A DNA stretch of 64,000 nt from Gonatopus flavifemur (lineage: Eukaryota > Arthropoda > Insecta > Hymenoptera > Dryinidae). Below the pieces are notes generated by a model. The model was not told the DNA's origin. It was given only the letters and a program-made list of their open reading frames with translations, and ran no database searches. The translations under genes were made by a program, and so were the position numbers. The DNA lies in NCBI GenBank assembly GCA_018340375.1, contig JAFFJZ010000020.1, positions 4,092,001 through 4,156,000 on the forward strand, given 5' to 3'. The number at the start of each line of letters is the position of its first letter. The first letter of the stretch is position 1. This document shows positions 1 to 10,672 of this stretch, one piece after another.

Positions 1-577
1 ACGAATCGATGATATTCGAGCATTACTTTCTGATAAAATTCCCTCAATCATCGAATGTGCCCATATTTTCAAATTAATGAACAATTCTGAGCGAAAAATT
101 CTTATCTCCTGTTCCTGAAATTCACGTGAGTCGATAAAAAAGAAATCTCGTTCGAATTGTTTATCTCATGATCGTAACACAGCTCTTAGGATATTCGATG
201 AACTCGAATAAGGCAACCCCAGAATCATCTTATATTGCTCATCGAGAAAAGCATTCATCAAATTTATCAAACAACATTCGTGAACCATAAATGAATATCA
301 TGAAATTCAATTCAATAAAATAAATCGTAATCGCAGTTGTAATCGAGAATTATCTCACGATCGTTCAATTCAAGTTTAAATCGTGAGAAATATGTTTGAA
401 AATACGTTCACTTGCTTTTAAGCGCAGAATTATCTAGCTGAAAAAGTTTTTTCAAAGGAAGCAACACTTGCTTTTCCATATGAAGTTTATCGAGTGATGA
501 AAAAGCCCCTGTACGACATTTAACTCTGTATCAGACTGGTGTAGGAACATATAATGTACCTTAGCATACACTTAGAT
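1..577. other. No feature recognised
   Basis: AT-rich sequence without a convincing open frame, repeat or RNA gene. A short inverted repeat (ATCTCACGAT near 351 and ATCGTGAGA near 379) is too small to interpret. Confidence 0.6.
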
Positions 578-960
578 ATGTATATAAAGCTTTATCTTTG
601 GCCGTCGTTGGTTCTTCTACCTCGCGTATAGAACGTTCAGTGCCAACATCGAGTGCTCGTTGAGTGCCTTTAGAAAATCCGGAACCCCTCGTTGAGGCAG
701 CAACGGCCTCCGCACAATACCGCTTTTCAAGACGTCGCTTTTACCTTCTCTCTCTCTCTTTCTCTCTTTTCCTTTTTTCTTCATCCACCACTCATTCAAC
801 AGAAATCCTCCATTCCTCATTACTCGAGTTGAGTCTAGTCTTAAGACACCCAACTCTCTTCCTCTTTTCTCTTCTTCTTCTTCATTTTTTGTTATCAATC
901 AAGAGGTTTCTTAATTTCAAAATTCAATGTATTCGTATGAGACGATGAGAGAACGAAACA
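578..960 (+). promoter_or_regulatory. Possible promoter-like segment followed by a CT-rich tract
   Basis: A TATATAAAG box lies at 581-589. It is followed by a CpG-rich stretch (about 600-735) and then a long pyrimidine-rich tract (about 738-900, with a (TC)n core). The nearest initiator-like TTCAGT (about 636) is some 50 bases from the TATA box, farther than the usual 30, so a core promoter is only weakly supported. The open frames on both strands here are low-complexity products of the CT tract. Confidence 0.18.
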
Positions 961-2935
961 ATCGATTTTTGCAGCTTTTAGAAATATATCTCGAACGAAT
1001 CTCCAAAATTTAATGCTGAGTAGGAGATTCACGAGGTCGATGAGTATCGACGGAAATTGATTATCAGGCTATACGATGTGTATCGAGATTCTTATTGAAT
1101 TGAACGAATTCAAACATTATTTACCATCTACGTAGCCTACATATCGATTCACTATGAAAATTTGGGAATTTGTTGAATAGATTTCACAACTGCCCAGTCA
1201 GCAAGTTTCATTTTCATATGAATTTCATTAACTCTTCGAATTGTATATATCCTCGTGATTGAAATATTTTTCTAACAAAACGAGAGATATTCCAATTATC
1301 CAGAAACATTTCCGAGCGAAGTCATACAAATAATTCAGCTGGTATTCTGACAGTAGTAGTCCTTTAATAGAAACTCTTGAGAGGGGAGATGTGTATATGT
1401 GATATACGTGTTCACGTATACACTCGCATCGCATTCGTGTATCTCGATTCAGAGGAGAGGATAATTGTCATTTCCATTTCGTGCGTGGAATTTGAACAAC
1501 TCCTCGATAGTCACTGTATTGAATAGTCAATTTATTTGCTCCCTTTGCTTGGAATATTTATGGATGTAAATAAAATATTCAATTGGATCAAAGGATCGAG
1601 TGTTTATTTTTCACGTTCTGAAAAATGCATTGCCTATTATTCGATTTTTATAGAAAATTGATAAATCTTTGAATTTTTATCTTGATTTTTATGTAGAATG
1701 AACATTCCCGATCTCTGGGATTCATTTCTGACAATAAATTTAATAACTCCAGTGTCCATTCATTTCAAGTTTCCTCCCGACTTCGTGTATCGAATATCAC
1801 GAAAATAGAACCACCATTTCAAGGAATTCTATGAAAATTCTTCGAGAACTTTACAATCCTCGTGAAAAGTACACAAAGGAATGGTTTGAGGGGAAATCAA
1901 GTTTCCCACTTTTTTTGATCTATCGTTGAAATGTTTGTTGTATCGAATAAAAATGTAATAGCTAGAGAAGTTTTCCGAGGAATACACAAATATTTTACCG
2001 AAAACATCTGTGAAATCCATAAATATATCACCCTCTCGCATACCACATCACACTCAAATCTCATCGGAATGAATAAAAAGTTTCGAGTATAGTCGCGCAA
2101 GGGTAAAATATTTATCGATGTTCCAGTTGTTTGTGGCAAAACCTTTGTACGTTTCTTTACCATCTTCAACGTGAGATAAGAATTTTACGGAATAACAGGC
2201 AGGCTTTTGCCGTTTCGTATCATTACAATGATTAATTCTCGTCATACAGTATTTTTGCTCGAGTTGATTTCATGCTCTTTCCGTGAAAATGTGAGTGGAA
2301 TATCAACGAGGCAACTTCGACGAATTATAAAAGCAAGAAATTGAGAAAATAGAACGATGAGATGAATTTGAGAAAGAAAAAACATAAGTAGATGGGATAT
2401 CGAAATGCAGCTCGAGACGGTAAGAATCATGTCGTTGTTGTGGTAAAGCACAACTTGAACCGTGAACAATCCGTTTATGAAACCACAGTCGTTTGCAGAA
2501 CTGGAATAAATTCAGGTATTGGTTTTCGTTTCAGATTTCTGATGCTTATTATATCTGGTCTGATAATCGTTGGGAGTTGAGGTAATGTTTGATAATTGGG
2601 AATTTCATTCAATTTTTATACCCCACTGTCACTCGATAATAACTGCTCCATAATCAACTACAAAATTACATCAAAGAACGTTCCCAATACTTTCTGTACG
2701 AGGATAATATTTTATGTGGATAATGAATTTTGTTTTCAAATTCACCAGGGATTAATTCAACGGCGCGGTCTGGCAAGGTTGTATTTTCTAGACTTTCGCA
2801 AAAGAAAAACTCTCTGTTTCTCTGCAGAGTCATTAGGGTTTTTTAACTAGCATCGTATGTTCGACGAATTTGAGACGATTTTAATTTGCAAAAACATACT
2901 CTTCTGAAAAATATTCGGTTTTTAGAGAAACGGAA
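961..2935. other. No feature recognised
   Basis: AT-rich, apparently single-copy sequence. Short open frames on both strands have no recognisable domain and no splice context that I trust. Confidence 0.55.
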
Positions 2936-3120
2936 GGGTGCTAGTGTCAAACGGTAGTTGGTAAAATTTTATAGAGAGATAATACTGCACCAGTATCGAT
3001 ACCGGTACTTGGTTTTTTTGGTGGAACCATTCATGTGAAAACTTATCATTGGGGGGGGGGGGGGGAGGGGGGGATGACCCAGCCCTGAATAACATCAAAA
3101 GATTTTTAAAAAGAAATTTG
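2936..3120. repeat. CCAGTA-word fragment plus a 23-base G tract
   Basis: ACTGCACCAGTATCG and ACCGGTACTT (about 2984-3010) resemble the repeated words of the elements at 36917-37591, 40235-40540 and 44438-45443, so this is probably a decayed piece of that group. At 3051-3073 there is a run of 22 G interrupted by one A. It could form a G-quadruplex, and its length in any assembly is doubtful. Confidence 0.45.
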
Positions 3121-3436
3121 GAAAGTCTCAATCCTGAGGGCAGAAAGGAACGATGGCGAAAGACAAAATTGAAACCCTTTCTCCTTTGTTAAAACATCTG
3201 GAAATGTTCAGCTTTTCAGTTAGAAATGAGACAAGTTGAAGATTCAGATGATAAGTACACTCATTATTATCACTACAGGGTATTCATGGTTTCGCCTCAG
3301 AAACGCGACAAAAATCGGCAGTTGATTCAATCTTCATTCCAATCTCTAACCATTTTTCCGGATTCTTCAAAATTGCATACATGATTTCTATTCGAAAAGC
3401 TTTTGTCTATTCCGTAATTATAGTATGAAAATAGTG

Positions 3437-3590
3437 CACAGAGGAAAAAAACTTCGCTGTGAAAGTAAAATCTGATTTTGCTGGAGTAGCAAATATTTTG
3501 CTTTGACAGCATAAATACGACACCGGTTTTTGAGCTGTGGCAGCAAAAAATGTTTGATCTTCCAGCGAATTTCAGCATTACACGAGAACA
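3437..3590. mobile_element. GCTGTG-word MITE, one end only
   Basis: The left end CACAGAGGAAAAAAAC matches the CACGGAGAAAAA terminus of the complete copies at 55174-55435 and 61352-61660. The interior carries the family words GCTGTGAAAG, TTTTGCTGGAGTAGCAAA and GCTGTGGCAGCAAA. No matching right terminus is visible, so the copy is truncated. Confidence 0.6.
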
Positions 3591-3905
3591 AATGACTCCA
3601 CTGTAATAGAAAGAAATATATGGCTGATGGATTCATTCACAACTGTAAGAAGAATCAATTATAACATATTACCCGTTTAAATGTCATTTACGACAAATTT
3701 AAAGAACGTATCAATCACTGTGTGCAATGCAGTTTATTAATCACGAACATACAGCACAATTCCAAGTGGCTCTATCATATGACTCGCGCAGCTTCCTTGT
3801 TTAGAAACTACACCTCAACGAGGATAGCTAATGTTTCTTTGGTTTTTACCACTTCTACCACGCCAGTAATACACGAAGATTGTATCGCCAAGTGTTCAGT
3901 TCTTA
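3591..3905. other. No feature recognised
   Basis: Unremarkable sequence between the truncated MITE and the mariner terminus. A 70-codon frame here has no recognisable domain. Confidence 0.5.
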
Positions 3906-4345
3906 CCAGGTCATTCAATATGTCCGTAGGATAAGTAAGAAAAAAACAAAAGTTTGGGACAAAACTCGATTCTATTATTCAACATAGTTGCCTTCAAGAG
4001 CGATACAACGAGTATAGCGATTTTCCAACTTTGAGATACCACTTTTATAGTACGGTTTCTCTTTCTCTTCAAAGTAGGCCTCAGTTTCAGCGATTACTTC
4101 CCAAGTAGAAATGTTCTAGTTATTGACAAGTTTTGTAACGCTCAACCAGCCAAATACTAGACGCTTGCAAGTACCACACCAGAACCCCAAGAGGCACTTG
4201 CAAGCTTCTAGTTTTTGGCTGGTTGAGCGTTACAAAACTTTTCAATGACTAGAGCATTTCTACTAGGGTTCATCATTGGATTTAAATTTCTTGCCAGCAA
4301 GCATTCTCTTGAGATCTGCAAACAGGAAAAACTATGTTACTATGG
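3906..4345 (-). pseudogene. Mariner transposase, 3' part, decayed and split by an insertion
   Basis: Read on the minus strand, 4099 to 3975 encodes the end of a mariner transposase. EVIAETEAYF is followed by YYKSGISKLENRYTRC and CIALEGNYVE, then TAA at 3977-3975. Upstream, across the inserted element 4100-4268, the frame continues as FFLFADLKRMLAGKKFKSND (about 4330-4271). The block before the final catalytic Asp region is expected farther upstream but is not recognisable, and an in-frame TAG precedes FFLF. The likely outer terminus is CCAGGTCATTCAATATG at 3906-3922, next to a TA. In mariners this C-terminal segment follows the DD34D catalytic core. The copy cannot be active. Confidence 0.88.
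4100..4268. mobile_element. Class 2 fold-back element (CCCWAGTAG ends) inside mariner
   Basis: A 169-bp near-palindrome. The left arm starts CCCAAGTAGAAATG and the right arm ends CATTTCTACTAGGG. The arms stay paired for about 75 bases, including TTTTGTAACGCTCAACCAGC and its complement, around a short loop near 4173-4193. It is flanked by TT at 4098-4099 and 4269-4270. Removing the element and one TT restores the mariner reading frame as N-D-E-V-I-A, which directly supports the boundaries and the two-base duplication. It has no coding capacity. Its termini match those of 15877-16145. Confidence 0.92.
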
Positions 4346-5459
4346 TACTATGGACGTACATAGGATATATATACAACATTCTGATGCTACTAGGGAATTC
4401 ACCGTTGTAAGATTGGAGAGTTTTGGACGACACTTGAAGGCATTCAAGCATCAGAAGAAGCGGGTCAAATGTTGCGCCAACTTTTTCCATAAGTTATGCA
4501 TTTACGGGAAATTTCAACTGTATAACAATGAAATCCACGATGAAGATCAGTCTCCAAGTATAAGTTTTAGTCTTTTACTGATTACTGGCGAGTATAAGAG
4601 GGGTTCAAATGTTTGTAAATTTGTTTTCTAATACCTGCAAACCAAAAGGAAACCTAATTTTATATTTGAAGTTCAATTGTAGGTATGCAAGTTCCTGAAA
4701 TAACCACCTATTTCAAATTCGGATTTATTAAGCAATTGATGAAAAAAAATCAACGCAAATTTTACCCGCTGCTTCTGATAAAGTGCCCTTAACTATTTTT
4801 CAGAACAGAATATTTATAATAACCTGAGATGTAACATTTTCCAATACATTTAGCGATTACAATATGTTATTATCACATAAAACATCTTTGATTTAATAAA
4901 TCCTAACAAGTATTTCGTGGCTGTATCTAAGTTTAAAAATTGTCCAATGAAGATATGATAATGAGTTTTGAAAGAGGATTGATTTTTTACGTGTCCAATG
5001 GCTTCTAACTCTTCCATTCTTGTCGTGTGTAGATCTCGCCGGTAAAACAAGTCGAAAACAATTAACTACGATTAAGCACCACCTGAAGCATTAAACTTTT
5101 CGTTCAAGCACACGCGAATTATTGAAAATCACAATCTATGATAATGAATTGTCTTGAAAATACTGTTAATAATGAAACATCAGAAATTTGATAAAAAATT
5201 ACAGTTTAAAAGTTCAAATTTCAAATATCCTTTATTCAAAGAATGGTTGGAATCAATACAATATTTTGATTGGAACTAGTGATTTATTGGATTCATTTAT
5301 ATATTTTTCAATAAATATGAATATTCTAATCATAGATTGTAATTTATATAAACGATGTTCACTATCTTCAAACATCGTATTTCAATTTCGTAGATTTTTG
5401 TTGATGATTGTCTACTTTTTACAGCGATATCCTCGTTATGTGAATAAAGATGGTAATTT
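4346..5459. other. No feature recognised
   Basis: A 128-codon plus-strand frame (4245-4631) starts inside the fold-back element and runs antisense to the mariner relic, so it is not treated as a gene. The rest is AT-rich with no repeat that I can place. Confidence 0.5.
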
Positions 5460-5549
5460 TTGTTCTGTTTTCTCTCAGTGAACAAAATCCAGCGATGTCA
5501 TTCAGCTGGGATACCAATGAATCTTCGTAATGAACCTGAACATTTTTTT
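5460..5549. repeat. Two class 1 termini without complete partners
   Basis: TTTTCTCTCAGTG (5468-5480) is the inverted form of the CACTGAGAGAAAA end found at 51713, and TTTTTTTCCGTG (about 5538-5549) is a CACGGAAAAAA end. The 70 bases between them show the short words TTCATT and AGCTGGG but no full inverted repeat. Confidence 0.45.
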
Positions 5550-5697
5550 CCGTGTATATATAGAATAGCAAACAAATTTGGCTGGTGGAGCAAATATTTC
5601 TTGCTGCCACAGTAAATAAAATCGATCTCGTGGCTAAAAAGATTGCTGTGATGACAAATAATTTTCTGTAACAACAACTTTCTTCTTTCTCCGTGTG
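5550..5697. mobile_element. GCTGTG-word MITE, right part
   Basis: TATATAGAATAGCAAACA, then GGTGGAGCAAATATTT, TTGCTGCCACAG and ATTGCTGTGATGACAAAT, ending TTCTTTCTCCGTG at 5697. The order of words matches the right half of 17941-18238. The left half is missing. Confidence 0.6.
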
Positions 5698-5727
5698 AGA
5701 ATTTTGGTTTTTCAAGGGATCATTCGC

Positions 5728-5933
5728 CACAAAAGAAAAATGATGTGGTTGATATTTGGATAACTAAAGAATCGCTACCATAGCAAACAAAAGTTATTGC
5801 TGCAGGAGCTAAAATATAGCTTTCGCAGTCACTTTTTTCGCTATTCAAATATCAAATACACGAAATAGCTACCAGCTAGCTAAATAACTAATAGCTAATT
5901 CCTAGTTACCATAGCGAATTGTATTTATTCGTG
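5728..5933. mobile_element. TAGCT-word MITE
   Basis: About 206 bp. The left end CACAAAAGAAAAATG is followed by GTGGTTGATATTTGGATA, the signature shared with 58913-59084 and (inverted) 9896-10067. The interior repeats TAGCTA/AGCTA in both directions, and the right end is TATTTATTCGTG. The termini are diverged and no target duplication is evident. Confidence 0.65.
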
Positions 5934-8708
5934 CATTCCTCGCATGCGAGTTACAATTAGTTATGTTAGTTTAGTTCATGGTTAGTATCCTATACAAACC
6001 CTGGTTACCGGCGCTTTGTCGGGCCACTGGTAGCTCAACGATAACAATAATAGTCAATTAACAGTCCTTCGAAACTCCTGCAATGGTTCTCGCTTGGTAT
6101 AAAGTAAATAAGACTAAAATTTCCGATCAAAATGAATCATTTCTATTCCCAATGACAAAGGAATCAAAGATATCCATAAAATCATATTTGGCGATATGCA
6201 AAGATCTTGCGTAGAACATCAAATATTTGAAATCCACATGAATTGGAATGGAATAAAAGAAAAAAATTGAGAACAATCAACGTATCTGATTATGCAAAGT
6301 ATACAAATTCGTGAAACCTCGTATCAATGATAACGAGATATACCGCAGCAATCGATTGTCGTACATTCGATTGAATGCAAAAGTAAATACACCTGAACTT
6401 TGAATATTTATACAAGATTTCCCATTCAAAATGACGAAAGTTCGTCGAGCATTGAATGAATGAAACATATACGATAATCGCAATACTCTAGATTCTTTCT
6501 GATTTCAATGCTCTACATTGTATCATTTGATATTCAAATTTAATCAATGTATGTATTTGGAATTACGCGACCCTCCTACGATTCCATTCGCATTAAATAC
6601 AATACCACGCAGATCACAATAAACGTTTTATAAATCGGAATAAGAAACAAAAAAAAAAGAGAAAAAGAACAATCATCTCCTCAACCCACGTTCCGAACTT
6701 TGTAATCCACTTTTATGCAAAACCTCCTACTCCCAGTGAATAATATTTCTGAACTCATGGTATTTGAAGGAGTCGAGGCACGTGCTATCGCGATCTGCAT
6801 CCTCCGAGAATCATCGTTATCATCACTCTCCGTTACCCTTCTCCAAGAAGAAAAAAACATTGTATAGTCGTCCCCGAGGGACGATACACAGCGATATAAG
6901 CAACGCGCTTGCGTGGATCGTAATACGTTGTTACGTGTAATATCCGTCTACTATCCTTTTTGAACTTGAGTCGCAGGGGAGAAAATTTCGCGGAAACTTG
7001 GTCACATTTTTTTCTCATCCTTCGTTCCGTGTATGCCCCTAGTCGCTCAACCTTGATAACTTTCCCGATCGAGTCGGTTTTTCATCCCACTAGAAGATTT
7101 CCTTTCCTTCGTATGTTCCTTTGGATTCTCTCTTTTGTCACCGGAAAGACGGAAACGATGTTAGGATGAATAAGAGAGCTCACCACCCTCTTCCGCTTCG
7201 AGAAATAAACAAAATCAAACTACTATATCAAACCGCCTTGAAGATGTCTTTGATTTTTCCTACTTCGATGTTGGTTGTAGCGTTACAAAGGGGTGCTTTA
7301 TATCTTCTCAAGTATATAATCTTGGTAAAAACGGATTAGAAATGGATTTCATGTATCATGGGAAGTGTATATATATATATATAGATTTTTTTCCTTTTTT
7401 TGTACATTTTTATCCTATCTATATTCACTTCTCAGAGAAGATTTCATTGAATAGAAGTCTTTATTCATAATTTTTTTGACTAGAGATTTCTTCTACGTAG
7501 ATTGTACTAATGAGAATTTCTTATCACGCTTGATTTAAGGGATTAATGTATATTACAGACTTTAATTCATTATCAAGTCTTTTTAATTGTTCATATGCAC
7601 ATTTTATCAAGAAAAGTTCCCTGGCAAAGTGGGAAATACGAAATGGTTTCATTTCGAGAAAATATTATGTGTGTCACTTTTATCGTGATAACATAGCCTG
7701 ATTTATAGATGAATGAAATTCAATCGATTGCTTGGTTCTGTAAATAAATACTTTGAACTATTAGTTAGGTAAATGTTTTATCTATTGAGTTATTATGTAC
7801 CGTCCTAGGGCGTAGGGAAAGGTATTTTTCGAAAATCGATTTCTAATAGCGCGGCAAACCTGCGCATTGGCTTCCTTATAACGGGAGAAATAAAAACAAT
7901 TTTGCCGCTTCAAATTGCAATTTAGTTTAAAAAATTGTTGTTTAGTTTCACTGCGGTGACACCTATTCTCTGTAGTTACCTTGATATGAGAGAAATACTT
8001 TTGGGCATATTGCCGTATATTTTGAGAGCGCACAAAAAGCTTAAACTGCGATTTACAAAAGCAAAAAAACATACAAAAATTTGTGGAAACATTTTTTCTT
8101 GTATTTCTAATAGGTAGCAGAAAAAAATCATTTCTTATGACATTTACGAATGCTATAATAAAACATTGACAGGAATATGTTCGTTATTACGATAAACATT
8201 CCTATCTCGAGTTGAAAAATTACAATGCTGCTAGATTCACTCCGTAATACGTTAAAAATTAGAGTCGAATCAAGTTGAAAAAAAGGATAACATCCGGTTA
8301 AATAAGAATCAATATCAGATTGAGAACAGGATGATTAATAAAATCAAAACTGATTAACTTCGGAATCACAGGAATGAATCAGAGGTCAATCAGGTTTCAC
8401 TTTTTGAAAAATCCAATTCAAATTCTAAATTGATTACTTGATATTCATTTTTTATACCACTCGAAAATTGTTGAGGAAAAGTTTTAACTACAAGCAGTAA
8501 TGAGAAGTTAACGCAGAGAGCAGGAAATACGGGTACAATGAGACGTACGAGCAATTAATATCCTGATACGGTAAAAGTAATTCTCAAGTTCATCCATGAA
8601 TATGCATTACGAAAGCATACATATCCACACCGAAGGAGGAAGACAGTTTCAGAACTTAATACCAATCACCATGGAAGAGTAAATGTAGCGGTATTCGCGG
8701 AGCTGTTG
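5934..8708. other. No gene recognised; minor hairpin and (TA)n
   Basis: A small hairpin lies at about 6861-6890 (GTCGTCC, loop, GGACGAT within a TGTAT/ATACA context) and a (TA)8 run at 7368-7384. Open frames are short and unrecognised. Confidence 0.5.
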
Positions 8709-8710
8709 TA

Positions 8711-8940
8711 AGGTAAGGGACCCTATACCCGATCAGTGAACGTTTACCCGATCAGTTCTTATATTCTAGGTTTTCGTGGTTTAGTTGTGCAAAAACTCTT
8801 TAATTAAAACAATGTTTGTAATTAATGGATCGAAAATTAACTTTTTCATTTGAAACTTCTAGCTAAATTACTTCGTAAATTCATGTAATAATGAAAATGA
8901 TCGGGTTCTAGTCCCTGATCGGGTATAGGGTCTCTTATCT
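8711..8940. mobile_element. TA-flanked MITE with AGGTAAGGGACCC ends
   Basis: A 230-bp element with inverted termini of about 45 bp. The left end is AGGTAAGGGACCCTATACCC followed by GATCAG. The right end is CTGATCGGGTATAGGGTC followed by TCTTATCT. TA flanks both sides (8709-8710 and 8941-8942). The word ACCCGATCA is repeated within each arm. The centre is plain AT-rich sequence with no coding capacity. A Tc1/mariner-type mobiliser is inferred from the TA duplication only. Confidence 0.88.
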
Positions 8941-8942
8941 TA

Positions 8943-9895
8943 TTGATGAATCATTCGGATTAGTTTCTAGCGTACATTCAAATATCTTGATCGATTGAAC
9001 TAACTGAATAGCGATATGCAAGTGATTTATTGAAGAAAGATAAGATAGAATAAATAAAATACATAGATCTTGGGTTGATTTGCTTCATCCCATCTGTCAA
9101 AATTACTCAGAGTTCTATTCTAAATTAGAAATTAAATTCGCAAAGAATTCAAGCTCCTGTGGCTTTCAAATTTCAGTATCCGTTTGTGTAACATACTCGG
9201 CCATGTTGTAGAATGCTTGAGTGATCTCATTGGAAGTTGATTAGTGTTTCATTTCATTCAAGTCTGATGGTAAATTTGCAGAAGAGGAAAAGTTCAGAAT
9301 CAATTAGATATACAGCCGAGGGAAAAAACAGTATTTTTTTGGTTTTTATCGATTTTTGAGGGGACGTTTTCATAAAGCGACCCTGAAATAAGGTAATTTT
9401 TTCGAATTTTTGTTGCGTGGAAGGGAGTAAATAAGGAACTTGAGTTTTTTGACACTTAATTGATGAGTATTCAGGTACATGAAAAAATTTTTTTCAATAA
9501 AAAATAATGCCACGGGGATTGTTGATACGTGCTGAAAACTGAACACCTCAAAAAAATGTGATAAATCGGGCGCCGCTATAGCACTTACAAAAATTATCAG
9601 AAATGAAAATCCAAAAGTTTTTATGGAATATATTATATTTGTTGGAGGTGGTACCAACAAGACCAATGAAAAGTCAAGAATTGAATTTTGGTATCGTTTT
9701 TCACCGTTTTTCGCTCTTCAAAGTGCTATAAGAAGGAAAAAGCAAATATCATCTCCATTTAGGTTCATCCTCCAATAAATTTAATCTATTTAAAAATCAA
9801 ACAAAGAAGGGCGATCCGTTTATCAGTTCTTGAGATTTCGGGCAGATAAACTTGAAAAACATAGTTTCGAGGAGAACGCCTTCAAACTTCCGGTG
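8943..9895. other. Unassigned, probably repeat-derived
   Basis: No gene recognised. The stretch 9640-9895, ending in TTTCGAGGAGAACGCCTT, has the flavour of a degraded interspersed repeat, but there is no second copy in this window to prove it. Confidence 0.3.
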
Positions 9896-10067
9896 CACGG
9901 AAAAAAATAAGTAGCTATTATTTGGATAGCTAAAAATTAGCTACGGGAGCTATTATTCAACCGTCACAGCTACTCACTTAGCGTTAACGCAGCAATAAAT
10001 TTAGCCGCCGCAGCGAAAATTCAACAGCTAAATTATTTGGCTATCCATATCAACCACAAAACCTGTG
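9896..10067. mobile_element. TAGCT-word MITE, full-length 172-bp copy
   Basis: It runs from CACGGAAAAAAATAAGTAGC to CAACCACAAAACCTGTG. It aligns along its whole length with the reverse complement of 58913-59084, which is also 172 bp, differing by scattered substitutions. This defines a family. The interior is made of TAGCTA, AGCTAC and GCAGC words in both orientations. Flanking bases do not show a clean TA duplication. Confidence 0.82.
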
Positions 10068-10201
10068 CACTTACAGCTACGATTTCCTACTGTGGTAACT
10101 GAAAAATAGCTACAGCTGCAATTATTCTAGCTATAACAGTGAAAAAAGGCTGCTAAAAAAGTGAGTAGCTATATACCACAGTTATTTCATTTTTTTCCGT
10201 G
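10068..10201. repeat. TAGCT-word block abutting the 172-bp MITE
   Basis: Starts CACTTACAGCTACG and ends TTTTTTTCCGTG before TA. The interior has AGCTACAGCTGC, TAGCTATAACAG and GTAGCTATATACC. It is probably a second, rearranged copy of the same family, but the left terminus does not match the right well. Confidence 0.5.
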
Positions 10202-10434
10202 TATGAGAATTTCTGAATTGAAATTAATTTTTTATGCACCTCAAGTGAGAAAAAAATTCAAGCTCTCCATTTACTCCTCTCCATGAGTTGTTGGAGTCAG
10301 CTTGATGAAAACCTCCCGTTAAATGAAGAAAAAAATCTCTGACTAATCGTTTTTGGCCTGAAAAAATGGCTATTTAGCGAATCAAGTTCAAAATTCGTTC
10401 CAAGAGATATAATATGAGATTTTAAATATCGAAA

Positions 10435-10672
10435 ATCAGCTGGGACGGCAAATGTGGTGCTGTGAGAGGAAAAATGTTGACTCTTTTAGTTGAATTTGTT
10501 CGGTATTCTGTATACGATACTGAAAATTTTCCTGTCTTAATAAATCCTTCGCTGCGACGGGCAAATAATTAGCTAACGTAGCAAGTCATTTACCACGTTC
10601 CAGCAAAAAGAGCAATAGCCAAATCACAGGTTGCTGGCCCAGCAAATTATTGTTTCTCCGTGTAACACATCA
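10435..10672. mobile_element. GCTGTG-word MITE, diverged copy
   Basis: GCTGGGACGGCAAATG at the left, the family signature TATTCTGTATACGATACTG in the middle, then AGCTAACGTAGCAAG, TTCCAGCAAAAAG and the right end ATTGTTTCTCCGTG followed by TA. The left terminus is not clearly preserved. Confidence 0.6.

Noticed and set aside
4245..4631. 128-codon plus frame
   Set aside because: It begins inside the fold-back element and runs antisense to the mariner relic, so it is a by-product.
6861..6890. Small hairpin as a microRNA precursor
   Set aside because: The stem is only about ten pairs, too short for a precursor.
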